Assembly: GCA_034430615.1 (NCBI GenBank)
Contig: DAOUEJ010000017.1
Location: 1-64,000, forward strand
DNA from: E44-bin32 sp034430615
Lineage (GTDB): Bacteria > Chloroflexota > Anaerolineae > Anaerolineales > E44-bin32
Length of the DNA stretch: 64,000 bases
Direction: 5' to 3'
Position 1 is the stretch's first letter, and every line of letters starts with the position of its first letter. The notes beneath the pieces were generated by a model that had not been told where the DNA came from, searched no databases, and saw only the letters and a list, made by a program, of their open reading frames with translations. A program made the position numbers and the translations under genes. Positions 41,727-50,775 of this stretch are shown one piece after another.

Positions 41727-44700
41727 ATGACCGAGCTTGAAGCACATGAGACGATCTGGGTCTCAGCTCTGAGGGCTGCCGCTGGGGTGGCGCAGAAGGC
41801 AAGCTCGGGCGAGGAAGATGTCCTGCATGCGGTTTCTGATGAATTCAATCGAATTGACTTACGCGGCACGGTTGCGCTCCTGGATACCGACGGGCAGCTC
41901 GTCATCCACTCCCCTGCGCTCTCAGCCTCGATCGTCAAAACCCTAGAACAGATCAGCGGGAGATCGATTTCTGGTTACCGCTTCGATCCAAATTCGGTCG
42001 ATCTCTACCGCGATGTCATGCAAGGAAAGCAAACCCTGCACACCGCGAACCGTTCCAGCGTGGTCCAGCAGATGGTACCCAGGGTTCTGGGTCCACTTCT
42101 CGGCCAGATCATGAAGATCCTCGGGGACCAACCGGTCATCCTTGCCCCACTGCTGCTTGAGGAGGAAGTGATCGGAACCCTGAACGTCGTGGCCGGTTGG
42201 CTTACCCCGGCCGATATCCCCATGGTCACAGCGCTAGCCGACCACATCGCCATCGCTCTCGGCCAGGTCCGGGCCAGGACTAAACTCGAACGCACACTCG
42301 AACTGCAGCGGCTGCGCAACCTTGTCGTTGAGGCGGTTGCCAGCGAACTGACCATTGACGATGTTTTTATGCGGGTGTTGCAGGTGGCAATGGAGACTCT
42401 GGCTGCCGATGCGGCCGCGATCGGCCTGATTAACGCCTCCGGCGGTGCTTCTTCCTATCCATGCATTATCGGTCTGCCAGAACCGGCCTCGCCAAGTGAC
42501 GCCGAATCAGATGATCTCATCCAGTTGCTTAGGCGAGACCCAAAACCGATCTTGCGGAAGGAATACAGTGAACTGCTCGGAGCAAAGCAGGCATGGATAG
42601 ACACCGGAGTGCACGGAATCCTGGCTGTCCCGTTCACATTCGGCGAACAGGTTATCGGTGGCCTCGGGCTGTTCCGCCTTTCGTCGCACAATTCCTTTCA
42701 ACCCGAACAAATCGAGCAAGCACAGGCGATCGCCTCCATGGCTGCGATCGCGGTCCGCAACGCCAGCCTGTTCAACGAAGCGCAGCAGCGGACTGAAGAG
42801 GCTCATACCCTGATCCAGACCGCACGCTCGATTTCCTCCTCGCTCGACACCGACACCGTGCTGCACGAGATCGCCCGTCAAGCGAACAACCTACTCAACG
42901 GGGATGGCAGCCGGATACACCTGATTGACAACGAGGCCGGGGTGCTGCGCTGTGCCGTCGCTTTAGAACCGAACGCCCAGGCAATCCTCAGTTTTGACCT
43001 GCCCCTTGGGCAAGGTTTGACGGGGCATGTCGTCGATAGCGGCGAGCCGCTAATTATCAACGACTCGGTGCAGGATGAGCGCAGCGTTCAAGTCCCGGGT
43101 ACTCCGCAGAATGAGGAAGAGTGCCTGGCAATCGTTCCGCTCTCCATCCGCCAGCGTACCCTGGGCGCCATGACGGTGCGTCGTCTCGGGCTCGATCAGC
43201 CATTCACGAGCGCTGAGCTTGACTTATTGCGCGCCTTCGCCGCGCAGGCAGCGGTCTCGATCGAGAATGCCCATCTCTACGGTCAAATCGAAGCACAAGC
43301 GCAACGTCTTGAGCGTCAGGTCGAGGTGCGCACGGCCGAGCTGGCTCTCTCCGAAGCCCGTTACCGTTCTCTGTTAGAGACTGCCCAATCTGGCATCTTC
43401 CATATCGGCACAGATGGCCGGTTCTTGTACGTCAACGGCACGCTTGCCCGCATGGCTGAGGTTGAACCCGAGGCGATGATTGGTATCCACTTTCAAGACA
43501 CACCTTTCCTGTCCGCAAGTAATATGCGCAACCTTGTGGCTCGTTTCGAAGCGCGTGTCCAGGGTGATGCTCCACCGAGTGAAGTCTTCGAAACAATCTT
43601 TATTTCAACGTCCGGCCGGGAAATTCCTGCGCTCGTGGGTGTGAGCCTCATCGTTGATGAACAGGGCCAACCGCAGGGTGTGACTGGGGTCATAACTGAT
43701 ATCTCGGATCGGATTACGCTCGAGGAAGAGCTTGAAGCTGAGCGTGATCGGCTCGACGCCATGCTCACGCACATCGGTGATGCCGTCATGGTTACCGATG
43801 ATCAGGGGTTGATCCAATTCGTCAACCCTGCCTGGGAGCACTTGAACGGCTACCATGCAGGTGAGGTTTTGGGTAAATCTCCGAGCTTTCTGCGCACGGG
43901 CGAGCAGGATGACACATTCTACGAAAACATGATGACTACGATCTCGGCCGGTGACATCTTCAAATCCGAACTGGTTAATCTGCGTAAGGATGGGACAACC
44001 TACGAAGCAGCCATGACGGTTACACCCGTTGTCGGCTCGGAGGGATCAATCGTTAGCTTTGTAACCGTATACCACGACATCAGCGCTCTTAAGGAACTCG
44101 ATCGATTAAAGTCCCAGTTCGTATCGGATGTATCCCACGAGCTGCGCACCCCGCTCACCAACATCCGCCTCTATCTTGACCTACTTAAGCGGGTCCAGGA
44201 TAAGCAAAAGGTTGCCAGCTATCTAGCAACCCTGTCGCGGGAGAGCGATCGCCTGGCCAACCTGATCGAGGATCTGCTCTCACTCTCCCGGCTGGACGTA
44301 GATGCCGCACCACTTTCCGCACGTCCGGTCGATATCAACGACTTGTTGGACTCACTGGCCAAGGACCGGGCGTCACTTGCTTCAGAACGACAGCTCAAGC
44401 TTGAACTTGAAATTGATCCCGACTTGCCGATGATCGCGGGTGATGAGCGGCTGCTCGGGCAGGTCTTCACCAATCTGCTGACGAACGCCATGAACTACAC
44501 TCCCACCGGGGGTCATATTTTCTTACGGTCACGCGTGCACCATGAAGGTCAGCGGGGATGGGTCATCGCCGAGGTTGAGGATTCTGGTCTCGGGATCCCT
44601 AAGGAAGAACAAACCGAGATCTTCAAACGCTTCTTCCGCGGCTCGGCCAGCCGCGAAACCGGTGCTCCGGGTACGGGTTTAGGCCTGGCAATCTGCAGCA

Positions 44701-44828
44701 ACATCGCCGAACGCCATGGTGGGCATATACACCTTTATAGCGAGGGCATCCCGGGGCATGGTTCTTGCTTTGCGGTATGGCTGCCGGTTGAGGGACCCCT
44801 CCCGTCGCCCGAGCCAGGCTTAGTTTAA
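41727..44828 (+). CDS. Multi-GAF, multi-PAS sensor histidine kinase
   Basis: The 1033-aa protein appears soluble. It reads as three GAF-like domains (about 25-190, 195-350, 365-525), a coiled coil (525-545), two PAS domains (545-670 and 670-795), then HisKA with SDVSHELRTPLTNIRL (His near 804) and a HATPase_c domain with LLTNAMNYTP, EDSGLGIPKEEQ and GAPGTGLGLAICS. GAF domains bind small ligands or cofactors, PAS may sense redox or light; what is sensed is unknown. No response regulator is adjacent. The C-terminus overlaps the convergent SDR gene by 4 bases. Confidence 0.93.
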   Translation: MTELEAHETIWVSALRAAAGVAQKASSGEEDVLHAVSDEFNRIDLRGTVALLDTDGQLVIHSPALSASIVKTLEQISGRSISGYRFDPNSVDLYRDVMQGKQTLHTANRSSVVQQMVPRVLGPLLGQIMKILGDQPVILAPLLLEEEVIGTLNVVAGWLTPADIPMVTALADHIAIALGQVRARTKLERTLELQRLRNLVVEAVASELTIDDVFMRVLQVAMETLAADAAAIGLINASGGASSYPCIIGLPEPASPSDAESDDLIQLLRRDPKPILRKEYSELLGAKQAWIDTGVHGILAVPFTFGEQVIGGLGLFRLSSHNSFQPEQIEQAQAIASMAAIAVRNASLFNEAQQRTEEAHTLIQTARSISSSLDTDTVLHEIARQANNLLNGDGSRIHLIDNEAGVLRCAVALEPNAQAILSFDLPLGQGLTGHVVDSGEPLIINDSVQDERSVQVPGTPQNEEECLAIVPLSIRQRTLGAMTVRRLGLDQPFTSAELDLLRAFAAQAAVSIENAHLYGQIEAQAQRLERQVEVRTAELALSEARYRSLLETAQSGIFHIGTDGRFLYVNGTLARMAEVEPEAMIGIHFQDTPFLSASNMRNLVARFEARVQGDAPPSEVFETIFISTSGREIPALVGVSLIVDEQGQPQGVTGVITDISDRITLEEELEAERDRLDAMLTHIGDAVMVTDDQGLIQFVNPAWEHLNGYHAGEVLGKSPSFLRTGEQDDTFYENMMTTISAGDIFKSELVNLRKDGTTYEAAMTVTPVVGSEGSIVSFVTVYHDISALKELDRLKSQFVSDVSHELRTPLTNIRLYLDLLKRVQDKQKVASYLATLSRESDRLANLIEDLLSLSRLDVDAAPLSARPVDINDLLDSLAKDRASLASERQLKLELEIDPDLPMIAGDERLLGQVFTNLLTNAMNYTPTGGHIFLRSRVHHEGQRGWVIAEVEDSGLGIPKEEQTEIFKRFFRGSASRETGAPGTGLGLAICSNIAERHGGHIHLYSEGIPGHGSCFAVWLPVEGPLPSPEPGLV

Positions 44829-45826
44829 GCCTTTCCCCATCTTACCTGTTCCACCCGAATCGTATCCAACCAGGCCTGGCGAGCGCCCCGGAATTCAACC
44901 CCGATTTCACGCCGTATCTTCTCCGAGCTGTAACGGAATGAGACGTAACTGGAGCGCACAACCTCCGGGGAGATAAAAGCCGGTTGCCCGATCATGCGCA
45001 GCATGGGTGCCATCAAGCCGCCTGTAATCAGCGCCAGGGGCTTGGGCAGCCACAGGAAAGCCCCCTTCCGGCCAAGGGTTGTGACCCAGGTATCGAGCAT
45101 CTCACGGTTGGTCATGACCCCACCGGCGATGAAGTAATCCTCACCCGCCTGACCGCGCTCCGCCAGGCTCAACAGTGCTTGCGCCGTGTCCTCGACATGC
45201 ACAAACGAAAAGGCGCCATCCGGCCCCCATACAAGGGGTGGGAGCAGCCGGCGCAGATACATGCGGAAGAGGTGGCCGTAAGGGGAGTGATCGCCTGGCC
45301 CGATGACCTGTGCCGGCCGGCCGACGATGATCTCCTGCCCACCCGCCCGTGCACGCTGAATGACCCCGTTAGCCTCAATCAAGGTCTGCTCATACCAGCT
45401 TCCTGGGGGCGAGATTCGTGTGAAGGATTCATCAGCCAATATTCCCCGAGTGTCCCCCAGCGCAGTCGTGCTCGAAGTGATGACGATGCGCGCTTCACCG
45501 TAGATCCGGGCTGCGGCAAGCGCGTTCTCCAACCCGCCGACGTTCACCTGCCGCATGCGTTCATGTGCCCGGCGGGGGAGGCCGAGCTCATACCAGCCGG
45601 CGCAATGCAGGTAGACGTCAGGGCGAGTGAATTCGAAGGCGGCCTGCAGGGTTTCGATCTGAGTCAGATCGCCCACGACAAGTTCAACGCCCTGCGAGCG
45701 CAAGTACCGGGCAGGTCCCGAATCTGGATCGCGGACCAGGACGAAGACATCCCATCCCCGGCCAAGTGCATCTGCGCTCAAGTGCTTCCCGATAAAACCG
45801 GTTCCACCCGCGATCAACGCGCGCAT
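44825..45826 (-). CDS. Extended SDR (epimerase/dihydroflavonol-reductase-like)
   Basis: The 333-aa protein has GGTGFIGKHLSADALGRG (NAD(P) site), ITSSTTALGD, a GSWYEQTLIEANGV stretch where the usual Tyr-x3-Lys is not conserved (Tyr is present, Lys is replaced by Ile/Glu), and GRPAQVIGPGDHSPYG. This missing Lys hints at a changed or lost reductase activity. It is distinct from the SDR at 28932. It is alone and converges with the histidine kinase gene. Confidence 0.72.
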   Translation of the reverse strand: MRALIAGGTGFIGKHLSADALGRGWDVFVLVRDPDSGPARYLRSQGVELVVGDLTQIETLQAAFEFTRPDVYLHCAGWYELGLPRRAHERMRQVNVGGLENALAAARIYGEARIVITSSTTALGDTRGILADESFTRISPPGSWYEQTLIEANGVIQRARAGGQEIIVGRPAQVIGPGDHSPYGHLFRMYLRRLLPPLVWGPDGAFSFVHVEDTAQALLSLAERGQAGEDYFIAGGVMTNREMLDTWVTTLGRKGAFLWLPKPLALITGGLMAPMLRMIGQPAFISPEVVRSSYVSFRYSSEKIRREIGVEFRGARQAWLDTIRVEQVRWGKA

Positions 45827-45883
45827 CGCTCCACCTCACTTCCGATCCGGATCAAGCCGGGAAGAACAAACTCCAGCCTGGGC

Positions 45884-47977
45884 TCAAGTAAACTGAAAGG
45901 TTGAACCCGAACTCGTCTTGGTAACTTCAATACGAGCAGGAAAGGCTTCCTTTAGCTCTTCGATGTGCGTGATGACGAGGATCAAGTCAAAATCATCCTG
46001 GATGCTGTTGATGGCGGAGATTAAATGCTCCCGTCCGCGTGCGTCCTGTGTGCCGAAACCCTCATCGATGAACAGGCTTCGCAGCTGCGCCCCACTCCGG
46101 CGAGCCAGCATACGGGAGAGGGCGATGCGGATCGCGAAATCGATGCGGAAAGCCTCGCCGCCGGAATAGAGTTCGTACGGCCGGCTTCCGAGTTCATCCG
46201 AGATGATGATATCTAATGCCTCGCGCAGGTCGCCGGTTTTGATCTCACGTTGGGTTTCAATCCGGACATGAAACCGGCCGTCGGTCATCCTCGCCAGCAG
46301 CTCGTTCGCCGAGCGTTCCAGTTCCGGCACGGCCGTCTCGATGATCATGGCTGGGACGCCGCGCTTAGAAAACGCCTCCCGCAGCTCCTCGAACAACCCC
46401 TGGTCGTATGCCCGGCGCTCGCGCTCTACCTGGCACGCCGCACGTTGCTGCTCAAAGGCTTCCAATGCTCCCAGCTTTTGCCGTGCCCCTCCCACACGTT
46501 CATCCGCCAGCCGTTTTTCACGCCTCATCCGTTCCAGATCGGCCTCGGTAATAGCTGCTGCCCGTATGCGTGCCTCGCTCCCCTTAATCTGTTCTTCCAA
46601 TGAACCGCGCTGCGCTTCATCGGCCGCCAATTCCTTCTTCCAGCGTTGCTCGCGCTGGATGAGCGCTTTAAGTTGTTCCGCAGCCTGTTCGGCATATGTC
46701 TCAGCTGCCCTGAGCTCACCCAACCTTTTCTCCAGGCCAGCCCGTGCATTCAACTGGTTCTGCAAGTCCTTCCGTTCCTGCCGCAGCTCCTCCAGCCTGG
46801 CCTCCAGCGTGCTGATCTGCTCACGGTTCAGGCGGTACTGCTCTCGCCGCTGATCGATCTCCGCTTCAAGCGCGGTGACAAGATCATGACGATGGTCATC
46901 GGACAGGCTCTGCCCACACGTTGGGCAAAGCGGCTCACCAGCATCTTGCAGGGTGGCCAGGCGCACCTTCAAGGGCTCTGTCTCCGGCCCGAGTGCCTGG
47001 TTGACGCCTTGCAAGTTGGATGATTCCGCCAGCGCTTGGGCCAGGTCCTCCTCGACAGCCCCAAAGCGTTCCTGGACTGGGTTGAGATCCTCGAGGGTTT
47101 GACGGGCTCCAGAAATTGCCGCCTGCACTGCGCTCAGATCGGAGCGGACGCTCAACGTCTCGCGTTCACCATCGAGTTCCACCATCTCACGTTCACGGGC
47201 GCTTATCCGCCGTGTGAGATCATCGATCTGCCGCTGAAACGAGACCATTTCCATCCGAGCCCCTTCAAGGTCAGCCCAGCGCCGCTCTGCCTTGGCCAAC
47301 TGCAGCCCGATCACCTCTGCTTGTTCCGTTGCCGAGGAGAGTTCCTGCTCGTGCTCAGACCGCCGTGCGAGTTCACGTTCGATCTCCTGCAAGCGGCCAT
47401 CAAGACGATGGAGGTCGGCTTGTGCCTCGGAAACCCCGGCCCGAGCGCGTTCCTCGTACTTATCCCAGACACCCAAACCAAGAATGCTTGCCAGCACCTG
47501 CTTTCGCTGTGTAGGTGTCTTTGTCGTGAACGCGTCTGCCTGACCCTGGACCAGGAAGGCGGAATTAGTGAAGGTCTCGTAATCCAGCCGCAGCAGTTGA
47601 TCAATTTGAGCCTGGGTAGCGCGCATCGCCGAATCGGACAATCCGCGCCAGGACTCGCTCTCCGGGGACCAAACCTGAAATTCCAGCAGGGATGTCCCGC
47701 GCTTACCCGATTTCCGTTGGCGGATCACGCGGTAGATGGATTCTCCCTGGGCGAAGGTCAGCGCGACCCGCATTTCTTTCTTGCCCTGGTGGATCAGGTC
47801 ATCGGGACTGTTGCTGCGGGCGCGGCCCCACAACGCCCAGGTCATGGCATCCAGGAGCGAAGACTTTCCGGCGCCGTTTTCTCCCGCCAGGCAGGCGACA
47901 TGCACACCCTCGAAGACAAGCGGTGGCGGATCCTGGTAGGCCAGAAAATTCAGGAGTTCAAGTTCACGCGGGATCAT
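45884..47977 (-). CDS. sbcC: SbcC/Rad50-family nuclease ATPase
   Basis: The 697-aa protein has an N-terminal Walker A (LAGENGAGKSSLLDAMTWAL), two coiled-coil arms (about 170-350 and 385-550) joined by the zinc hook LCPTCGQSL near residue 350, and a C-terminal signature YSGGEAFRIDFAIRIALSRM, Walker B LFIDEGFGTQD and the His in VITHIEE. With SbcD it forms a DNA double-strand exonuclease and hairpin endonuclease. It is shorter than E. coli SbcC (about 1050 aa), with shortened arms, as in many non-enteric species. The start at 47977 matches the usual MIPRELELLNF N-terminus. Confidence 0.9.
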   Translation of the reverse strand: MIPRELELLNFLAYQDPPPLVFEGVHVACLAGENGAGKSSLLDAMTWALWGRARSNSPDDLIHQGKKEMRVALTFAQGESIYRVIRQRKSGKRGTSLLEFQVWSPESESWRGLSDSAMRATQAQIDQLLRLDYETFTNSAFLVQGQADAFTTKTPTQRKQVLASILGLGVWDKYEERARAGVSEAQADLHRLDGRLQEIERELARRSEHEQELSSATEQAEVIGLQLAKAERRWADLEGARMEMVSFQRQIDDLTRRISAREREMVELDGERETLSVRSDLSAVQAAISGARQTLEDLNPVQERFGAVEEDLAQALAESSNLQGVNQALGPETEPLKVRLATLQDAGEPLCPTCGQSLSDDHRHDLVTALEAEIDQRREQYRLNREQISTLEARLEELRQERKDLQNQLNARAGLEKRLGELRAAETYAEQAAEQLKALIQREQRWKKELAADEAQRGSLEEQIKGSEARIRAAAITEADLERMRREKRLADERVGGARQKLGALEAFEQQRAACQVERERRAYDQGLFEELREAFSKRGVPAMIIETAVPELERSANELLARMTDGRFHVRIETQREIKTGDLREALDIIISDELGSRPYELYSGGEAFRIDFAIRIALSRMLARRSGAQLRSLFIDEGFGTQDARGREHLISAINSIQDDFDLILVITHIEELKEAFPARIEVTKTSSGSTFQFT

Positions 47978-48031
47978 ATTCGTTGACCCGGCAAAGGTGT
48001 TTTTTGGACCATCCAACGCGTTCCAACACGG

Positions 48032-49249
48032 CTAGCCATCCAATAGGCCAGCAGCTTTCTCGAGCAGCGCCTTACGGCGTTCCTGATCCACATCCCGGCT
48101 GATGAAATACCGCTTGAGAAGTTCGAGCGGGGTAAGTTCCTCAGGGGAGAGCTCACCCAAGCGGGAGCGCGCCTCGATCTCGAGTTCGCGCGAGATAACA
48201 TAGCTGGCGGTCGTTCCCAGCGCTGCCTCTATCTCGCGCTCATTAAGCGACGCACTTTGTGGTGGCGAGAGTTTGACCCGGATCCGAACAACCTGCCCAT
48301 CTAGAACTCGTTCCGAAATCCTTTCCAGCACCGCTGAAGTCGGGTCGTCGTTGCCACGTACATCGATATCGATCGTTGTGAACGGGCGCGCATGCACCGG
48401 AATGAATTCCCAGCTTGTCGAATTCCGCCTGAGTTCAACCCAGCAGAAACCCTTAGTTTCCTTCTCTTCGCCGAAGTCGATTCGCTCTAAAGAGCCGCTG
48501 TAGACGACCGGCGGGTAACCCTCAGGGTTGAGCACCTGATGCCGGTGGATGTGGCCCAGCGCCACGTAATCCCACGCTTTGTCGGTCAGCATGGAGGTCA
48601 GGAGAGGTAAATCGCGACCCAGCATGACCGAGCGTTCCGAACCGAATTTCGCCCCATCCACCCCGAAGTGCCCAGCCAGAACCCTGGGGATATCCTGTTT
48701 GCGGGCCTGAACTGCCAGCTCCTCCAGTCGATTGGCCACTTCCGCCCGCAGCCCTTTGTTCAGTTCATCGATCGATCTGCCCTGATACTTCTTCCATGCC
48801 ATGAGCCGGTTGCGCATCGGGTAAGGCATCCAGGCCAGGAACACGGGGCCTCGGTGCGTCTCCACCACGCGGGCTTCATCCCGGTAGCCGACAATGACAC
48901 CGGGAACATCGAGCGCGCGGAAGATATCCAGGCTGTTGGCCTTGGCGGCCATGCCCGGCATGTCATGATTGCCTACCAGGAGCAGGGTGGGAACTGCATC
49001 GGCCAGCCGCTTGATACGCTGGGCGAATTCTCGCTGCTGAGTTGGTTCCGGGTTGCGGTCCTTGAACGCGTCTCCAGCGAAGATCGCCAGATCGGCTTCA
49101 TGTGCGAGGGCGTAATCGATCAGTTCATCCAGCCGGTCGAGGAAATCAGCCACCCGGCTGGATGTGCCTGTTGTCGGATCCAGGCTGCCGTAATTCTCCA
49201 TGCCAACGTGCAGGTCGGCAAAATGGAGCATGCGGATCGCGTCACTCAT
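48032..49249 (-). CDS. sbcD: SbcD/Mre11-family exonuclease
   Basis: The 405-aa protein has the metallophosphoesterase motifs LHFADLHVGMENYG (D-x-H), IFAGDAFKDRN (G-D-x-x-D-like), LLVGNHDMPG (G-N-H-D), GHFGVDG and GHIHRHQVL. It binds two metal ions and, with SbcC, degrades DNA ends. It precedes sbcC by 54 bases in the same transcript. Confidence 0.93.
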   Translation of the reverse strand: MSDAIRMLHFADLHVGMENYGSLDPTTGTSSRVADFLDRLDELIDYALAHEADLAIFAGDAFKDRNPEPTQQREFAQRIKRLADAVPTLLLVGNHDMPGMAAKANSLDIFRALDVPGVIVGYRDEARVVETHRGPVFLAWMPYPMRNRLMAWKKYQGRSIDELNKGLRAEVANRLEELAVQARKQDIPRVLAGHFGVDGAKFGSERSVMLGRDLPLLTSMLTDKAWDYVALGHIHRHQVLNPEGYPPVVYSGSLERIDFGEEKETKGFCWVELRRNSTSWEFIPVHARPFTTIDIDVRGNDDPTSAVLERISERVLDGQVVRIRVKLSPPQSASLNEREIEAALGTTASYVISRELEIEARSRLGELSPEELTPLELLKRYFISRDVDQERRKALLEKAAGLLDG

Positions 49250-49267
49250 GGGGATGGGTTGACACCA

Positions 49268-49552
49268 CTACACAATGGCTCTCTGCCCAAGACGATCGGT
49301 TTTGAGTCGATCATACCCGAGCAGGCTGAGACATAGATATAGCTCACCGCGATGGTGGATCTCCTGCTCGAATACGTGCCCTAGGACCCAACCCTGCTCC
49401 ACGTTGATGATATGACGTAGGTTGTCACCGACGCTGCGTTGATAGTGCTCGCTCGGTCTGAACCCCAGATCCTTATCCTTTAGCATCAATACCGCAAGCA
49501 TCAGATCACGCCAGACCTTGTTCCAGTGATCAAAGAACTGAGCTGCATTCAT
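49268..49552 (-). CDS. DinB-like protein with an apparent internal deletion
   Basis: The 94-aa protein has the N-terminal helix of DinB/YfiT-like metal-binding proteins (AQFFDHWNKVWRDLMLAVLML, RSVGDNLRHIINVEQGWVLG) joined directly to the C-terminal HVFEQEIHHRGELYLCLSLL. Family members are about 150-160 aa, so about 55-60 residues from the middle appear to be missing in frame. Two His of the usual three-His metal site can be seen. Its TGA and the LOG gene stop share an ATGA with the upstream gene, so it is co-transcribed. It may be a shortened functional form or a decaying gene. Confidence 0.7.
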   Translation of the reverse strand: MNAAQFFDHWNKVWRDLMLAVLMLKDKDLGFRPSEHYQRSVGDNLRHIINVEQGWVLGHVFEQEIHHRGELYLCLSLLGYDRLKTDRLGQRAIV

Positions 49553-50136
49553 GACTGCTCCTTCCGGTGTACCCAATGCTCCAAACCGGATGGTATCTCG
49601 TACCCATCGAGGCGATCCAGGAGCGCCTCGGGCGAGGTCTCGTTCACCAGCAACTCGATATGCTCGTGATAGATAAATCCCTCCGACTGTGCGTGTTCGA
49701 TCATGGCCAGGAGCGGGTCGAAATACGCATTCACGTTCAGCACCCCGATCGGTTTCCTGTGGAGACCGATCTGAGACCAGGTCAAGATCTCAAACAACTC
49801 GTCGAAGGTCCCGAATCCACCCGGCAGCGCCACGAAGCCATCCGCTAGCTCCACCATGCGCGCCTTGCGCTCATGCATATTCCCAACGACCTGCAGTTCG
49901 GTCAGTCCCGTATGCCGTAGTTCAGGTGTCTCGAACATGACCGGGATAACCCCGATGACCCGCCCGTTGTTCTGCAAGACCGCGTCGGCCAGCCTGCCCA
50001 TCAGTCCAGTTGAACCACCCCCGTAAACCAGGGTTATTGAGCGGGCGGCGAGTGCTGCGCCCATCTCGGCCGCCGCCTCCAGGTAGGCTGCATCAACGCG
50101 GTCGCTCGATCCACAGTACACGCACAAGTTCTGCAA
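49549..50136 (-). CDS. LOG-family protein (nucleotide 5'-monophosphate phosphoribohydrolase-like)
   Basis: The 195-aa product has the Rossmann-like fold with GSSDRVDAAYLEAA near the start, ITLVYGGGSTGLMGRLADAV, HERKARMVELADGFVALPGG and PGGFGTFDELFEIL, the signature of the LOG/TIGR00730 family. Such enzymes cleave the ribose from cytokinin- or purine-type 5'-monophosphates. It has coupled starts with its neighbours (DinB-like downstream, HIT upstream by 8 bases). The natural substrate in this organism is unknown. Confidence 0.9.
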   Translation of the reverse strand: MQNLCVYCGSSDRVDAAYLEAAAEMGAALAARSITLVYGGGSTGLMGRLADAVLQNNGRVIGVIPVMFETPELRHTGLTELQVVGNMHERKARMVELADGFVALPGGFGTFDELFEILTWSQIGLHRKPIGVLNVNAYFDPLLAMIEHAQSEGFIYHEHIELLVNETSPEALLDRLDGYEIPSGLEHWVHRKEQS

Positions 50137-50144
50137 CGTCGCTC

Positions 50145-50603
50145 CTAGTCTGAACCTGAATACGATTGGCCGTGAAGTGCTGTCCTGATTTCGGATGCCT
50201 GAACATCCAGCCGGGTTCGCTCCATCATGATGGGTGCCTTTGAATGGAGGGGAAAGGCAGCCCCGTCACCGACAAAACGCGGGATGACGTGCAGATGAAC
50301 GTGGGGAACGACCTGACCGGCCGCCGGTCCATCGGCTAGATAGTATCCGATCGCCTGCGCCGGCAGTGTGCTCTGCCGCAAGGTTTCGCCCAGCCGGCGG
50401 CCGAGTGAGAACACCCGCGCGCCTAAAGCCTCATCCAGCTCTCCCAGGTACGCCGCGTGCAAATTCGGGATGACGAGTAGATGACCAGGGACGATCGGGA
50501 AGAGATCCATAAAGGCAGAAACGAACTCGTCTTGGTAGATTATGCTCGCTTCGGCTTCACCGGCGGCAATCCGGCAGAAGAGGCAGTTGCTCGTAGCACC
50601 CAT
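50145..50603 (-). CDS. HIT-family hydrolase
   Basis: The 152-aa protein carries the histidine triad QVVPHVHLHVIPRF (H-x-H-x-H) near residue 105 and the N-terminal CLFCRIAAGEAEASIIYQDE with a zinc-like Cys pair. HIT proteins hydrolyse nucleoside phosphoramidates or dinucleoside polyphosphates. It is the first gene of the LOG/DinB-like/sbcDC direction, divergent from the P-loop protein gene. Confidence 0.92.
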   Translation of the reverse strand: MGATSNCLFCRIAAGEAEASIIYQDEFVSAFMDLFPIVPGHLLVIPNLHAAYLGELDEALGARVFSLGRRLGETLRQSTLPAQAIGYYLADGPAAGQVVPHVHLHVIPRFVGDGAAFPLHSKAPIMMERTRLDVQASEIRTALHGQSYSGSD

Positions 50604-50678
50604 TCAGATTCCAGTCCTCACACGCTCGTCAGGCTGAGATCGAGAGTTCATACCCCTGGCCTCCAGCATGGTGCGCAC

Positions 50679-50687
50679 ATTCTACCA
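50679..50687 (-). promoter_or_regulatory. Extended -10 promoter candidate for the HIT-led transcript
   Basis: Minus strand TGG-TAGAAT lies about 75 bases before the HIT start, in the 173-base divergent gap. The -35 is weak. Confidence 0.35.
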
Positions 50688-50714
50688 TGGGGGTATCCGC
50701 CCTTGCCCGGGGGC

Positions 50715-50743
50715 TTGACGTCGGAGGCCATGCCCGTCACAAT
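50715..50743 (+). promoter_or_regulatory. Promoter of the P-loop protein gene
   Basis: TTGACG (50715-50720), a 17-base spacer and CACAAT (50738-50743) lie 32 bases before the ATG at 50776, with AGGAG in the leader. Confidence 0.5.
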
Positions 50744-50775
50744 GGCTGGCATCCTGGTCGCAGGAGTTGCGCGCA

